From Nonomuraea jiangxiensis (lineage in GTDB: Bacteria > Actinomycetota > Actinomycetes > Streptosporangiales > Streptosporangiaceae), in the NCBI RefSeq assembly GCF_900099965.1, contig NZ_FNDJ01000004.1:434001-498000 (forward strand): DNA of 64,000 bases. The letters are read 5' to 3'. Positions 35,359-43,946 of this stretch are shown one piece after another (position 1 is the first letter of the stretch; each line of letters starts with the position of its first letter). Position numbers and translations under genes: made by a program. The notes under the pieces are model-generated. The model was not told the origin of the DNA, searched no databases, and saw only the letters and a program-made list of their open reading frames with translations.

Positions 35359-36380
35359 GCGGTACCGCTGAGCGGAGGCGGGTCCGGTTGGATCTCGACT
35401 ACGTGCTGCCGTTGCGCTGGGAGGACGATGCCGGGCTGGAGGAGTTGACCGCCTACCTGTCCTGGCTGGCCGGCCACGCGCGGGTGATCGTGGTGGACGG
35501 GAGCCCGGCCGAGCTGTTCGGCCGGCACGCCCGCCGCTGGGACGGCCTCGTCCGGCACGTCAGTCCGGCGAGCGGGTCGCGTTGCGCCAACGGCAAGGTC
35601 GCGGGGGTCATCACCGGGTTGCGGCTGGCGGCCGGGGACCGGGTGGTCATCGCCGATGACGACGTCCGCTACAACGCGGCCGGCCTGGCGGCGGTCCATG
35701 CCCTGCTGGCGGACGCCGAGCTGGTCAGGCCGCAGAACTACTTCGCGCCCCTGTCCTGGCACGCCCGCTGGGACACGGCCAGGACGCTGCTCAACCGCAG
35801 CCTGGGCGCCGACTACCCGGGCACGTTCGGGATCCGGCGGGCGTTCTTCCAGCGCATGAGCGGTTACGACGGTGACGTGCTGTTCGAGAACCTGGAGCTG
35901 ATCCGTACCGTGCGCGCGTACGGCGGGCGCGAGGCGCGCCCGCTCGGCCTGTACGTCCGGCGGCTGCCCTGCGACGCGCGCCGGTTCTGGTCGCAGCGCG
36001 TCCGGCAGGCCTACGACGATCTCGCGCAACCGGCCAGGATGGCGGCGTTCCTCGCGGTGCTGCCCGCGCTCGCCCTCGTCCGCCGGCCCCACGGGCCGCT
36101 GGCGGGGGCCGCGGTGGCCGTGGCGCTGGCCGAGGCGGGCCGGCGGCGGGCGGGTGGACGGCGGGTCTTCCCCGTGACCGGTTCGCTGCTCGCCCCCGTC
36201 TGGATCCTGGAGCGGGCGGTGTGCAGCTGGCTCGCGCTCGGAGCCGCGCTGGCCGGTGGCATTCCCTACGCCGGTGGCCGGATCCGGCGGGCCGCCCATT
36301 CCACCCGCTGGCTGCGCCGCAGGGCCGGGCTCGCGGGGCGCCACGATGACCTCCCAGACCAGCTCGCGCGTCAGGCGTGA
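35355..36380 (+). CDS. Family 2 glycosyltransferase
   Basis: 341 residues from a GTG at 35355 overlapping the preceding stop. VVIADDDVRYN near residue 100 is the DxD-type nucleotide-sugar site, and the surrounding Rossmann-like segment is GT-A. The C-terminal third has hydrophobic stretches (LAALPALALV and LLAPVWILERAV) that may anchor it to the membrane. Coupling to the diiron protein suggests a two-step lipid or cell-envelope modification, which is inferred. Confidence 0.85.
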   Translation: MSGTAERRRVRLDLDYVLPLRWEDDAGLEELTAYLSWLAGHARVIVVDGSPAELFGRHARRWDGLVRHVSPASGSRCANGKVAGVITGLRLAAGDRVVIADDDVRYNAAGLAAVHALLADAELVRPQNYFAPLSWHARWDTARTLLNRSLGADYPGTFGIRRAFFQRMSGYDGDVLFENLELIRTVRAYGGREARPLGLYVRRLPCDARRFWSQRVRQAYDDLAQPARMAAFLAVLPALALVRRPHGPLAGAAVAVALAEAGRRRAGGRRVFPVTGSLLAPVWILERAVCSWLALGAALAGGIPYAGGRIRRAAHSTRWLRRRAGLAGRHDDLPDQLARQA

Positions 36381-37384
36381 CTGATGATCACCTTGCCGAA
36401 CCCGCCGCCCGACTCGCAGTAGGCGACGGCGTCGGGCACCTGCTCGAACGGGAACACCCGGTCGATCACGGGACGCAGCCGGTGCGTCGCGACAGCGCGG
36501 TTCATCTCCAGGAAATGGGCCCGGCTGCCGGTGGCGACCCGGCGTAGCACCGCGCCCGCCATGAACAGGGTCGCGGGATCGACGGGCTTGGCCCCTTCGG
36601 CGCCGGACAGCGAGTAGCCGACGAAGACCACCTCGCCGTCGGGCGCGACCGACTTCAGCGACTGCGTCAGCGGTCCCGTCGCATCGATCACCCGATCGAC
36701 GCCGCGGCCGCCGGTCAGTGCGCGTACGTCCTCCGCCCACGCAGGGCTCTCCCGGTAGTTGATCACCTCATCCGCCCCGAGCGCCCGCAACCGCTCGGCC
36801 TTGGCCGCACCGGACGTGGTGACGATCACGCGGGCGCCGCCCAGCTTGGCGAACCGCAGGACGAACAGCGACACGGCGCCCGAACCCAGGGTCAGCACGG
36901 TCGAGCCGGGTCGTGGCGCGCCGCCGGCGGTCAGCGCGTTCCATGCGGTCACCGCCGCCAGCGGCAGCGCCGCGGCCTCCTCGAACGACAGGTGCTCCGG
37001 GATCGGTACGACGCCGTCCTCGTCCAGCAGCGCGTACTCGGTCAGCACGCCGTCGATCGTGGTGCCGAGCTGGGCGGCGTTCTCGCGGGTGAACGGGCCG
37101 TCGAGCCAGCGTGGAAAGACGGTGGCCGCCACCCGATCGCCCGGCGCGACCCGGGTGACGTCCTCACCGACGGCCACGACCTCCCCTGCCCCCTCGCAAC
37201 CGGGCACCACGCCGGGCCTGACCGGCAGCACGTACGCGCCGCCCAGTACCATCAGGTCACGGAAACCGATCGAGTTGGCCCGGATCCTGACCACGACCTG
37301 CCCGCGCCCCGGTTCGGGCTCGTCCCGGTCCTGGAGCGTCAGCCCGGCAAGGCCCGAGCCCGGGTCCAGGCGATAGCTCTTCAT
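36371..37384 (-). CDS. MDR-family NAD(P)-dependent oxidoreductase
   Basis: 337 residues from an ATG at 37384 with GTGAGG upstream. The GroES-like part (1-130) and Rossmann part (LGSGAVSLFVLRFAKLGGARV near 175) are clear. The catalytic-zinc Cys and the four structural Cys of alcohol dehydrogenases are missing, so it is likely a quinone-oxidoreductase/enoyl-reductase-like MDR. It ends 10 bases inside the convergent glycosyltransferase gene and is divergent from a regulator that probably controls it. Confidence 0.88.
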   Translation of the reverse strand: MKSYRLDPGSGLAGLTLQDRDEPEPGRGQVVVRIRANSIGFRDLMVLGGAYVLPVRPGVVPGCEGAGEVVAVGEDVTRVAPGDRVAATVFPRWLDGPFTRENAAQLGTTIDGVLTEYALLDEDGVVPIPEHLSFEEAAALPLAAVTAWNALTAGGAPRPGSTVLTLGSGAVSLFVLRFAKLGGARVIVTTSGAAKAERLRALGADEVINYRESPAWAEDVRALTGGRGVDRVIDATGPLTQSLKSVAPDGEVVFVGYSLSGAEGAKPVDPATLFMAGAVLRRVATGSRAHFLEMNRAVATHRLRPVIDRVFPFEQVPDAVAYCESGGGFGKVIISHA

Positions 37385-37461
37385 CAAAAGCCTCACATTC
37401 ATGATTTGACAGCGAAGCCGCGCGACAACGCGGGCCGCTTCGGCGTCGGCCGGACGCCAGG

Positions 37462-37473
37462 GCACGATCGTGC
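37462..37473. promoter_or_regulatory. Operator candidate: 12-base perfect palindrome
   Basis: GCACGATCGTGC lies midway in the 160-base region between the divergent oxidoreductase and MmyB-type regulator genes. ATTCC-N6-GGAAT at 37496-37511 is a second, shorter inverted repeat closer to the regulator start. Confidence 0.5.
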
Positions 37474-37546
37474 TGAGGGACGGCGGCGCCCGGCAATTCC
37501 TTCGAGGGAATCGCCCAGCGGCGAGGAGGGCAGGTAGAACCAACCG

Positions 37547-38374
37547 GTGAGCATGACAACCGAGCGCAACGGCGTCGGCGCCGAACTGCGGCACTGGCGG
37601 GCGGTCCGGCGGATCAGCCAGCTCGAACTGGCCAATCTGGCCGGCACGACCCAGCGCCATCTGAGCTTCATCGAAAGCGGCCGCTCGCGGCCGGGCCGAG
37701 CGGTCGTCATCCGGCTGGCCGAGTCGCTCGGCCTGTCGCTGCGCGAGCGCAACGACCTGCTCACCACGGCCGGCTACGCGCCGGTGTTCACCGAGTCGGG
37801 CCTGGACGAGGTGGCGCTGCGCCCGGTCCGCGCCGCCCTCGGCCAGATCCTGCACGGTCATCTGCCCTACCCGGCCCTGATCGTCGCGCCGTACGGACGG
37901 GTGGTGGCGGCCAACGACGCCGTCGAGGTGTTCACCGAGGACGCCTCACCCGAGCTGCTCCGACCGCCGGTCAACATGCTGCGGCTCATGCTCCACCCGG
38001 AGGGCATGGCGCCCAGGGTCCGGAACCTGAGCGAGTGGGGCCGGCACGTCATCGAGAACCTGCGTGCCAGAGCCCGGCGGAGCCCGGACCCCCGCCTTGA
38101 CGACTTCGTCGCCGAGCTGGCCGGATATGTGCCCCAGGCTCCCGTCGGACCGGAACACCTGGGCTTCTCCGTACCGGTGCGGCTGGCGTCGGCGGACGGT
38201 GAGCTGCGCCTGATCACCATGCTGACCTCGTTCGCCACCGCGACCGACATCACGCTCGCCGAGCTCCACCTGGAGGCGTTCCTGCCCGCCGACCAGGCCA
38301 CCGCCGAACTGCTGCGGATCCGGGCCGAGCGGCACCGGACCGGCGGGACGGCGACCGTCGCATGGCCGGGCTGA
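37547..38374 (+). CDS. XRE/MmyB-type transcriptional regulator
   Basis: 275 residues from a GTG at 37547. An N-terminal XRE domain (10-70, SQLELANLAGTTQRHLSFIESG) is fused to a MmyB-like ligand-sensing PAS-type domain (100-270). Such regulators commonly sit divergent from a dehydrogenase or reductase gene and repress it. The C-terminal domain in relatives binds fatty acid-like ligands. Confidence 0.92.
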   Translation: MSMTTERNGVGAELRHWRAVRRISQLELANLAGTTQRHLSFIESGRSRPGRAVVIRLAESLGLSLRERNDLLTTAGYAPVFTESGLDEVALRPVRAALGQILHGHLPYPALIVAPYGRVVAANDAVEVFTEDASPELLRPPVNMLRLMLHPEGMAPRVRNLSEWGRHVIENLRARARRSPDPRLDDFVAELAGYVPQAPVGPEHLGFSVPVRLASADGELRLITMLTSFATATDITLAELHLEAFLPADQATAELLRIRAERHRTGGTATVAWPG

Positions 38375-38402
38375 CCCCGCTCGGCCGAAGGTGCCACGGA
38401 AA

Positions 38403-38448
38403 ACGGCTTCGGCCGGGGGTGCCGTGCGGCGCCCCCGGCCGAAGCCGT
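38403..38448. terminator. Long bidirectional hairpin between convergent genes
   Basis: A 21-base stem (one G-T pair) with a 4-base loop is formed by ACGGCTTCGGCCGGGGGTGCC and its partner. It separates the regulator gene from the flavoprotein gene that ends at 38470 on the minus strand and may form the left boundary of the biosynthetic cluster. Confidence 0.85.
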
Positions 38449-38469
38449 CAGGTCACGACAAGCTGGACG

Positions 38470-39849
38470 TCACCGGACGAGCGACTTCTGCCGCACCGGC
38501 TTGACCGGAGCCGGCTTGGCCTTGGAGCTGCGCAGCACGCGCCAGATCAGGCCGGGCCGCATGAGCGCCTCGGGCGGATCGACCAGTCCGGCCGTCCGCA
38601 TGAAGGCGCCGGTGATGCTGCTGTCCCGGGTCGCCGCATCCTGCAGCCGCCGCATGTAGGCGTGCTGGAGCCGCAGCAGCCAGGTACGGCGGCCCTTGAC
38701 GCCGGGGAAGCTCAGGTCGATGGCGGTCGTCATCTCCCAGGCCGGCTTGATGATGGTGGCGACATCGCGCTGGAAGGCCAGCGGGTCGGGCGGGGTCCCG
38801 TCCTCCAGGTGCCTGCCCAGGGCCAGCGCCTCCAGTGAGGCGAGCGTCTGCGCCTGGGCGTAGACCGGGTTGGGGGTGCACACGGCGTCGCCCATCACCA
38901 GGTAGCCCTCGGGCCAGCGGGTGAGCTTGTCGTAGCGCCGCCACATGGTGGTGGGGAAGCGGTAGAGCGCCGGGTCGTCGAGCGGCTCCGAGTTGACGAT
39001 CGCCTCATAGATCTCCGGCGCGGCCAGGGTCTTGGCGAAGGCGTTGAACCCGGCGGGGTCCGTCGGCGGGTGGTCGCCCAGGATGCCGTAGATGGTCAGC
39101 TCGACCTTGCCGTTGTCGGTCTTGGTGAAGATCGCTCCCCGGGGGAGGGTGGGGGAGGCCACCGGGTTGATCGAGTGGTCGGTGCCGAACGGGTCGGAGG
39201 CGGGGTCGAGCTTGTAGTGGCGGCTGGCGTACCCGAGGCCGACCTTCGTGCCCAGCTCCTCGATGGGGCCGTAGCCGAGCGAGTTCAGCCAGACCGGGGT
39301 CCGCGAGCCCCGGCCGGTGGCGTCGATCACCAGGTCGGCGTGGAGGATCTCCTCGCCGGTGCCGTCGGTGTTGCTCTGGATCCGGGCGCCGATCACGCGG
39401 GAGTGGTCGGGGGTCGCGACCAGGCCGACGATGTCGTAGTGCTCCTTGAAGGTCACATTGGGCAGGGCTTCCACGCGCCGGCGTACGTGGTACTCCATGA
39501 TCGGCCGGGTGGCGGCGACGCAGGTCAGCCCGGAGCGCACCTGCTTGAGCCGCTTGCCGTTGAAGTACCAGCGCACGGTGCCGGAGAGGTCCGACAGCGG
39601 GACCCCGCCGATGATCATTTCCTCGGTGATGCCGGGGAACATCTCCTCCAGCGCCAGGTGGCCGCGCGCGAGCAATCCGTTGATGTGACGAGTCTGCGGA
39701 GCGCCCTTGCGCCACTCGGTGACCCCGATCAGCTTGTCGCGGTCGACCAGCACCACTTCGCGATAGCTCTTGGAGAGAATGCTGGCGGCGAAAAGCGCCG
39801 TGATGCTTCCGCCGAGCACCACCGCGCGCTCTCCAACTTGAGTACCCAT
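38470..39849 (-). CDS. FAD-dependent monooxygenase-like flavoprotein
   Basis: 459 residues from the ATG at 39849; an ATG at 39876 would add nine residues and the ribosome site is ambiguous. The FAD fold starts with AVVLGGSITALFAASILS near residue 9, a GGSxxA variant of GxGxxG, and the GD motif appears as VMGDAVCTPNPVYAQAQT near 345. This arrangement is that of class A-type hydroxylases/epoxidases. It may be a tailoring enzyme at the left end of the cluster. Confidence 0.88.
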   Translation of the reverse strand: MGTQVGERAVVLGGSITALFAASILSKSYREVVLVDRDKLIGVTEWRKGAPQTRHINGLLARGHLALEEMFPGITEEMIIGGVPLSDLSGTVRWYFNGKRLKQVRSGLTCVAATRPIMEYHVRRRVEALPNVTFKEHYDIVGLVATPDHSRVIGARIQSNTDGTGEEILHADLVIDATGRGSRTPVWLNSLGYGPIEELGTKVGLGYASRHYKLDPASDPFGTDHSINPVASPTLPRGAIFTKTDNGKVELTIYGILGDHPPTDPAGFNAFAKTLAAPEIYEAIVNSEPLDDPALYRFPTTMWRRYDKLTRWPEGYLVMGDAVCTPNPVYAQAQTLASLEALALGRHLEDGTPPDPLAFQRDVATIIKPAWEMTTAIDLSFPGVKGRRTWLLRLQHAYMRRLQDAATRDSSITGAFMRTAGLVDPPEALMRPGLIWRVLRSSKAKPAPVKPVRQKSLVR

Positions 39850-40616
39850 CGTGGCGATCATCTCCTTGAGTCGCATTCTGGATCAGGTATTGCCGGCGCA
39901 TGACCTGCTGGCGTTGCGCCGCATCCGCGGTTAGCGCGAATTCCGCGCTGACTCTTCGGATAAACGCCGGTGAATACAGTTGGGTGACTTTCGCATCGTC
40001 GCATCGAATTCCGTGGTACGGCATCTCCCGTATTGCGGCTGAATCGGTGCCGCGAATCGGGCGGAACCGGCACGCGCACCCCCCACACGGCTGTCCATCA
40101 CCAGCAGGCGGAGGAGGACCGGGCCAGCCGCTCGCGGCGGCGTCGCACGCTCTCAGGGCAGCCGGACGTCACCCGGCCGTCACCCCGCACCCCCCGGTAC
40201 GCCCCTGGCCGGGGGCGATATCCGGCGAACTCCAGCAGCGTCTCCCGCTCGGCCGGTGGGTGGCCGCCGCGGACCCCGGTCAGCGGCAGGGCACGGACGT
40301 CGTGACCGGCCGGGCCGCCGGGCATCCCATCACGGTCTCCGGCATGACTGCGCATCGCGGGCACCCTCCCTGAAAGACGGCGGGGCGGTTCGATACGCAG
40401 GATCACATCGCCCGGGTGGCCGGGCATCTTTCAGGGTGCGAGTTCGCCGGGGCGGGACCGGGAATTCATCGGAAATACGAAAACGCCGGTGCGGTCGGCA
40501 CCGGAGGATAGATAATGCGGCGGCCGGGTGCAAGCACGTCCCGCACGCAGGGAGATGCGCGGAAATGCGGCCGGCACAACGCTGTTCTGCGGAGTGTTTC
40601 TAAGGAGGCACCACTC
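39850..40616. other. Gene-poor intergenic stretch
   Basis: About 760 bases between two divergently transcribed genes. Open frames on both strands lack ribosome sites and codon bias. A short stem AGCGCG-N5-CGCGCT lies near 39935. It probably holds promoters for both flanking genes. No RNA gene was recognised. Confidence 0.5.
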
Positions 40617-41198
40617 ATGTCCTCATCGGACGACACCCTTGACCTGCTCGAACGTGCGCTGGCCCAGGTCGGCGCCGTCATCGCCGCCGTCCGGCCCGAT
40701 CAGGCGGAACTGCCCACCCCGTGCCGGTCCTGGGATGTGCGGGCGCTGGTCAACCACGTGACCGACGAGGTGCACCAGTTCGCCGTGGTGACCGCCGGTG
40801 GCAAGCGTGAGCATCTGGGCCTCGACGTCATCGGCGACGACTGGGCAGGCGCCTTCCGCGCCGTGGCGGACGAGCTCCTGGAGGTCTGGCGGCAGCCCGG
40901 CGCCCTGGACCGGCCGCAGCACCTGTCGATCGGCGACTTTCCGCCGAGCTGGGCGCTCGGCCAGCAGATCACCGAGCTGACGGTGCACGCCTGGGACATC
41001 GCCAAGGCGACGGGCCAGTCCACCGACCTGGACCCCGAGCTCGGAAAGCTGGCGCTGACCTGGGCGGGGGACAACCTCAGGCCGGAGTTCCGGGGGGACG
41101 AGTCGGAGGGATACCAGATCGGCCACGAGAAGCCGGTCGACCCCGACGCCCCGCTGTACGAGCGGCTCGCGGCCATCGGCGGACGCGACCCCGGCTGA
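40617..41198 (+). CDS. TIGR03086-type DinB/mycothiol-dependent maleylpyruvate isomerase-like protein
   Basis: 193 residues from an ATG preceded by AAGGAGG. A four-helix DinB-like fold with metal-ligand His residues in WDVRALVNHVTDEVHQF and ITELTVHAWDIAKATGQ fits the TIGR03086 metal-binding family. Relatives are mycothiol-dependent transferases or isomerases. OvoA also begins with a DinB fold but the two proteins are not otherwise alike. Its link to the cluster is positional only. Confidence 0.85.
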   Translation: MSSSDDTLDLLERALAQVGAVIAAVRPDQAELPTPCRSWDVRALVNHVTDEVHQFAVVTAGGKREHLGLDVIGDDWAGAFRAVADELLEVWRQPGALDRPQHLSIGDFPPSWALGQQITELTVHAWDIAKATGQSTDLDPELGKLALTWAGDNLRPEFRGDESEGYQIGHEKPVDPDAPLYERLAAIGGRDPG

Positions 41199-41361
41199 TC
41201 GCCCCGGCCAAGGGCGGGCATGACCACGGCTGATCGCCTCGCCTGAAATGCCCCGTCCGCACCGAACGCCTGCCCGAACTGACCGCGTTGATCGGGCGGG
41301 GGAACGGCCCGTGGCTCCTGGACGTGCCGGAGACCGGCGCGTCCATGGGCGGCGGGCCGCT

Positions 41362-42735
41362 TCACTGCCCGCCCGCACCCACGCCCGCGAGCCGCCCCGC
41401 CGACGCCGGCGTGGCGAACTGCTCGGGCGGAGCCGCGCTGGTGGGCTGCCCGGTCGGAGCTGTCGTGCGGCTGCCGGCGGGGGCGGGGGCGGGGGCGGGG
41501 GCCACGTCGGTGAGTCGGCGGATCCGGGGGATGCCGGACAGCGCCAGGGGCAGCACGGACAGGACCAGGCCGGCCGACGCGATCCACATGCTCTCCCGCA
41601 GCCCCGCGAACCCGCCGATGAACCCGCCCACCAGCGCGCCGACGGTCTGCGGCCCCCACATGAGCGCCCGCATGCTCGCGTTCATCCGCCCGAGCAGCTC
41701 CGGCGGGGTGACCGTCTGCCGCAGGCTGATGCTGGTCGTGTTCGAGACGGCCAGCCCCACCCGCATGACGAAGAATCCCGCGGTCACGGTGACGGCGGCG
41801 ACCACGGTGGGGCCGGACGCGGCGGGGATCAGTAGCGGCCCGCCGGCGCTGACCAGCTCCGCCGCGAGGAACACCAGGCCGAAGGGCAGGCGGCCGACCA
41901 GCGTGGCGGCCACGGCCGCGCCCAGCACGCCGCCGATCGCGGCCAGGGACACCACGAGGCCGATGAGCCCCGGGCCGAAGCCCAGCACCCGCACCGCGTA
42001 GAGGACGAACAGCGCTTCCAGGAAGACGTAGAAGAAGTTGTACGCCGCGCCGCTCACCATGATCACCCGCAGGTACGGCTGGCGCACGATGAGGGCGAGC
42101 CCGTCGAGGATCTCCTTGCCCATGTGCCGCCCCGACGGCTCGGGCACCGGCTCCGGCGCGCGGATGGACCAGAGCGAGACCACCGACACCGCGTACGACA
42201 CCGCGTTCGCGATCAGGGCGAAGGGCGCGGTGAGCAGCTGGACCAGCAGCCCTCCGAGGCCGGGACCCGCGGACTCGGCGGCGGACCAGCTGGCGGTGAC
42301 GCGGCCGTTCGCGGCGACCAGGTGCTCCTTGCCGACGATGACCGGGATGTAGGACTGCCAGCAGACCTCGAACAGCACCGTACAGGCTCCGATGCCGAGC
42401 GTGATCGCCACGAGGGCGGGCAGGGTGAGCAGCCCGAGCGCCGCGAGCACCGGCACCAGGCCGATGAGCACCGCGCGGACCGCGTTCGCGCCGATCATCA
42501 GGGGGCGCTTGCGCCGCCGGTCGACCAGCACGCCGAAGGGCAGCGCCACCAGCAGGTAGGGGAGGTAGGCGGCGAATCCCAGCAGTCCCAGCTCCTCGGG
42601 CCCAGCCGCGAGCACCAGCATCGCGGTCAGCGGCAGCGCCAGGGCGGTGATCCGCACGCCGAAGAGCGAGACCGTCTCGCCGAACCAGAACCGGGTGAAG
42701 TTCCCGTTGCGCATCAGTCCCCGCGGGCCGGTCAT
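41362..42735 (-). CDS. MFS exporter
   Basis: 457 residues with about 12 membrane segments; RFWFGETVSLFGVRIT near the start and GVLVDRRRKRPLM near residue 70 (motif A-like loop) fit the enterobactin-exporter/MFS_3 group. The C-terminal 45 residues are a Pro-Ala-rich tail encoded by a G-rich repeat. ATGA overlap with the second ATP-grasp gene shows translational coupling, so it likely exports the ligase product. Confidence 0.9.
   Translation of the reverse strand: MTGPRGLMRNGNFTRFWFGETVSLFGVRITALALPLTAMLVLAAGPEELGLLGFAAYLPYLLVALPFGVLVDRRRKRPLMIGANAVRAVLIGLVPVLAALGLLTLPALVAITLGIGACTVLFEVCWQSYIPVIVGKEHLVAANGRVTASWSAAESAGPGLGGLLVQLLTAPFALIANAVSYAVSVVSLWSIRAPEPVPEPSGRHMGKEILDGLALIVRQPYLRVIMVSGAAYNFFYVFLEALFVLYAVRVLGFGPGLIGLVVSLAAIGGVLGAAVAATLVGRLPFGLVFLAAELVSAGGPLLIPAASGPTVVAAVTVTAGFFVMRVGLAVSNTTSISLRQTVTPPELLGRMNASMRALMWGPQTVGALVGGFIGGFAGLRESMWIASAGLVLSVLPLALSGIPRIRRLTDVAPAPAPAPAGSRTTAPTGQPTSAAPPEQFATPASAGRLAGVGAGGQ
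41479..41502 (+). repeat. GGGGGC hexamer repeat inside the MFS gene
   Basis: Four copies of GGGGGC encode the Ala-Pro run near the C-terminus of the exporter on the other strand. Four runs of five G could form a quadruplex on the plus strand. Confidence 0.8.
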
Positions 42736-43946
42736 CGGGCCACCGCCTCGGACAGGGCGGTCGCGCCGACCCGGAATCCGCGTGCCACGGTCATGATCGC
42801 CTCCTCGACGGCGGCGCTGGTCGGGCCGCGGAAGCGGAACCTGCCGCCGACGTGCTCGTAGTAGGAGTCCGCGGCGGGCAGCACCTCCCCCGGGCGGAGC
42901 AGCACCTCGGCGTAGAGCCCGGGCACCCGGCCGAGCATCGGGGTGGCCTCCACGATGCGGCAGGGCCGCTGGGCGGGAGCGGGCGTGAGCAGTTCGCCGG
43001 CGACCGGCCCTCCGGCGCGATTCAGGGGCGGGACCGGCGGATCCTGACCCAGCGAGAGGCGGAAGGCCGCCTCCATGAGGTCGTACCCGTGGACCTCGCG
43101 CCAGAGGAAGGGGATCTCCCCGCCGCCCACCCGGGCGCCGACCTCCAGGAACGCGCAGCGTTCCGCGTCCACGAACAGCTCCAGGTGGAACACGACCGGC
43201 TTGGCGGACAGCGCCCGCAGCGCCCGCTCGGCGAACCGGCCGACGCGGGACAGCACCTCGGGGTCGTCCTCCTGCACCGCCCCGAGGGTGGTGCCGGACC
43301 GGAAGGCCAGGCACGTGTTGAGATAGCGGGCCGCGCGCCACACGGCGAGCCCGGTCCCGTCGAACACCCCGTCGACGTGGTAGATCCGCCCCGGGTCGAA
43401 GACCTGCACCATCGCGTCGGCGGGCAGCTCGACGTCTTCCGGCCCGGACGCCACCGCCACGCCTTCGCTGGCGGCCCCCGCCCGCGGCTTGACGACCACC
43501 GGCCAGCCGTGCCGCTCGGCGAACGCCACCACGGCTCCCACGTCGGGGGCAGGGGCGAACGCGGGCACCGCGACGCCCGCGGCGGCCACCGCCCGGGCCA
43601 TGACCAGCTTGTCGCGGAAGGGGATCAGCTCCGCCCTGGTGGGCCCCGGACAGCCCCATTCCTCCCGCAGCGCGGCGGCGACCAGCAGGTCGTCCTCCTT
43701 GAGTGCCACCACCCCGGCCGGCGCGCCGTGCCTGCGGGCCAGCCGCCCGACCTCGGCCGCCACCGTCGCCAGGTCGTCGGTGGCCTCCACGACGACGACC
43801 TCGGCCGCGCCGTCCGGCACCGGGCCGGCGCCGACCCTGGTGGTGACGTAGGTGACCGCGTTGCGGTCGTGGTCGAGGTAGCGCTCGTACTCGGCGTACC
43901 GGGCCTGCCAGCGGTTGATCACCACGACGTGCGGGCGGCCGTTCAC
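42732..43946 (-). CDS. ATP-grasp ligase (second of a tandem pair)
   Basis: 404 residues from a GTG at 43946 overlapping the first ATP-grasp stop; longer readings are shadow. WPVVVKPRAGAASEGV near 148-163 is the Lys and glycine-rich loop of ATP-grasp, and FHLELFVDAERCAFLEVGAR near 265 the Mg-binding Glu region. Family members join amino acids or acids to amines using acyl phosphates. The pairing with a second ligase and an exporter suggests a dipeptide or amide-bonded product, possibly holding thiohistidine. Substrates are unknown. Confidence 0.9.
   Translation of the reverse strand: MNGRPHVVVINRWQARYAEYERYLDHDRNAVTYVTTRVGAGPVPDGAAEVVVVEATDDLATVAAEVGRLARRHGAPAGVVALKEDDLLVAAALREEWGCPGPTRAELIPFRDKLVMARAVAAAGVAVPAFAPAPDVGAVVAFAERHGWPVVVKPRAGAASEGVAVASGPEDVELPADAMVQVFDPGRIYHVDGVFDGTGLAVWRAARYLNTCLAFRSGTTLGAVQEDDPEVLSRVGRFAERALRALSAKPVVFHLELFVDAERCAFLEVGARVGGGEIPFLWREVHGYDLMEAAFRLSLGQDPPVPPLNRAGGPVAGELLTPAPAQRPCRIVEATPMLGRVPGLYAEVLLRPGEVLPAADSYYEHVGGRFRFRGPTSAAVEEAIMTVARGFRVGATALSEAVAR

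Noticed and set aside
39005..40024. Minus-strand frame with a protein-like first 60 residues upstream of the flavoprotein
   Set aside because: Third codon positions show no GC bias, there is no ribosome site, and the frame soon becomes a shadow of the flavoprotein gene.
39858..40088. WGVRVPVPP-like peptide that often hints at a tRNA gene
   Set aside because: The DNA lacks a T-loop GGTTCGANTCC and no cloverleaf could be traced.
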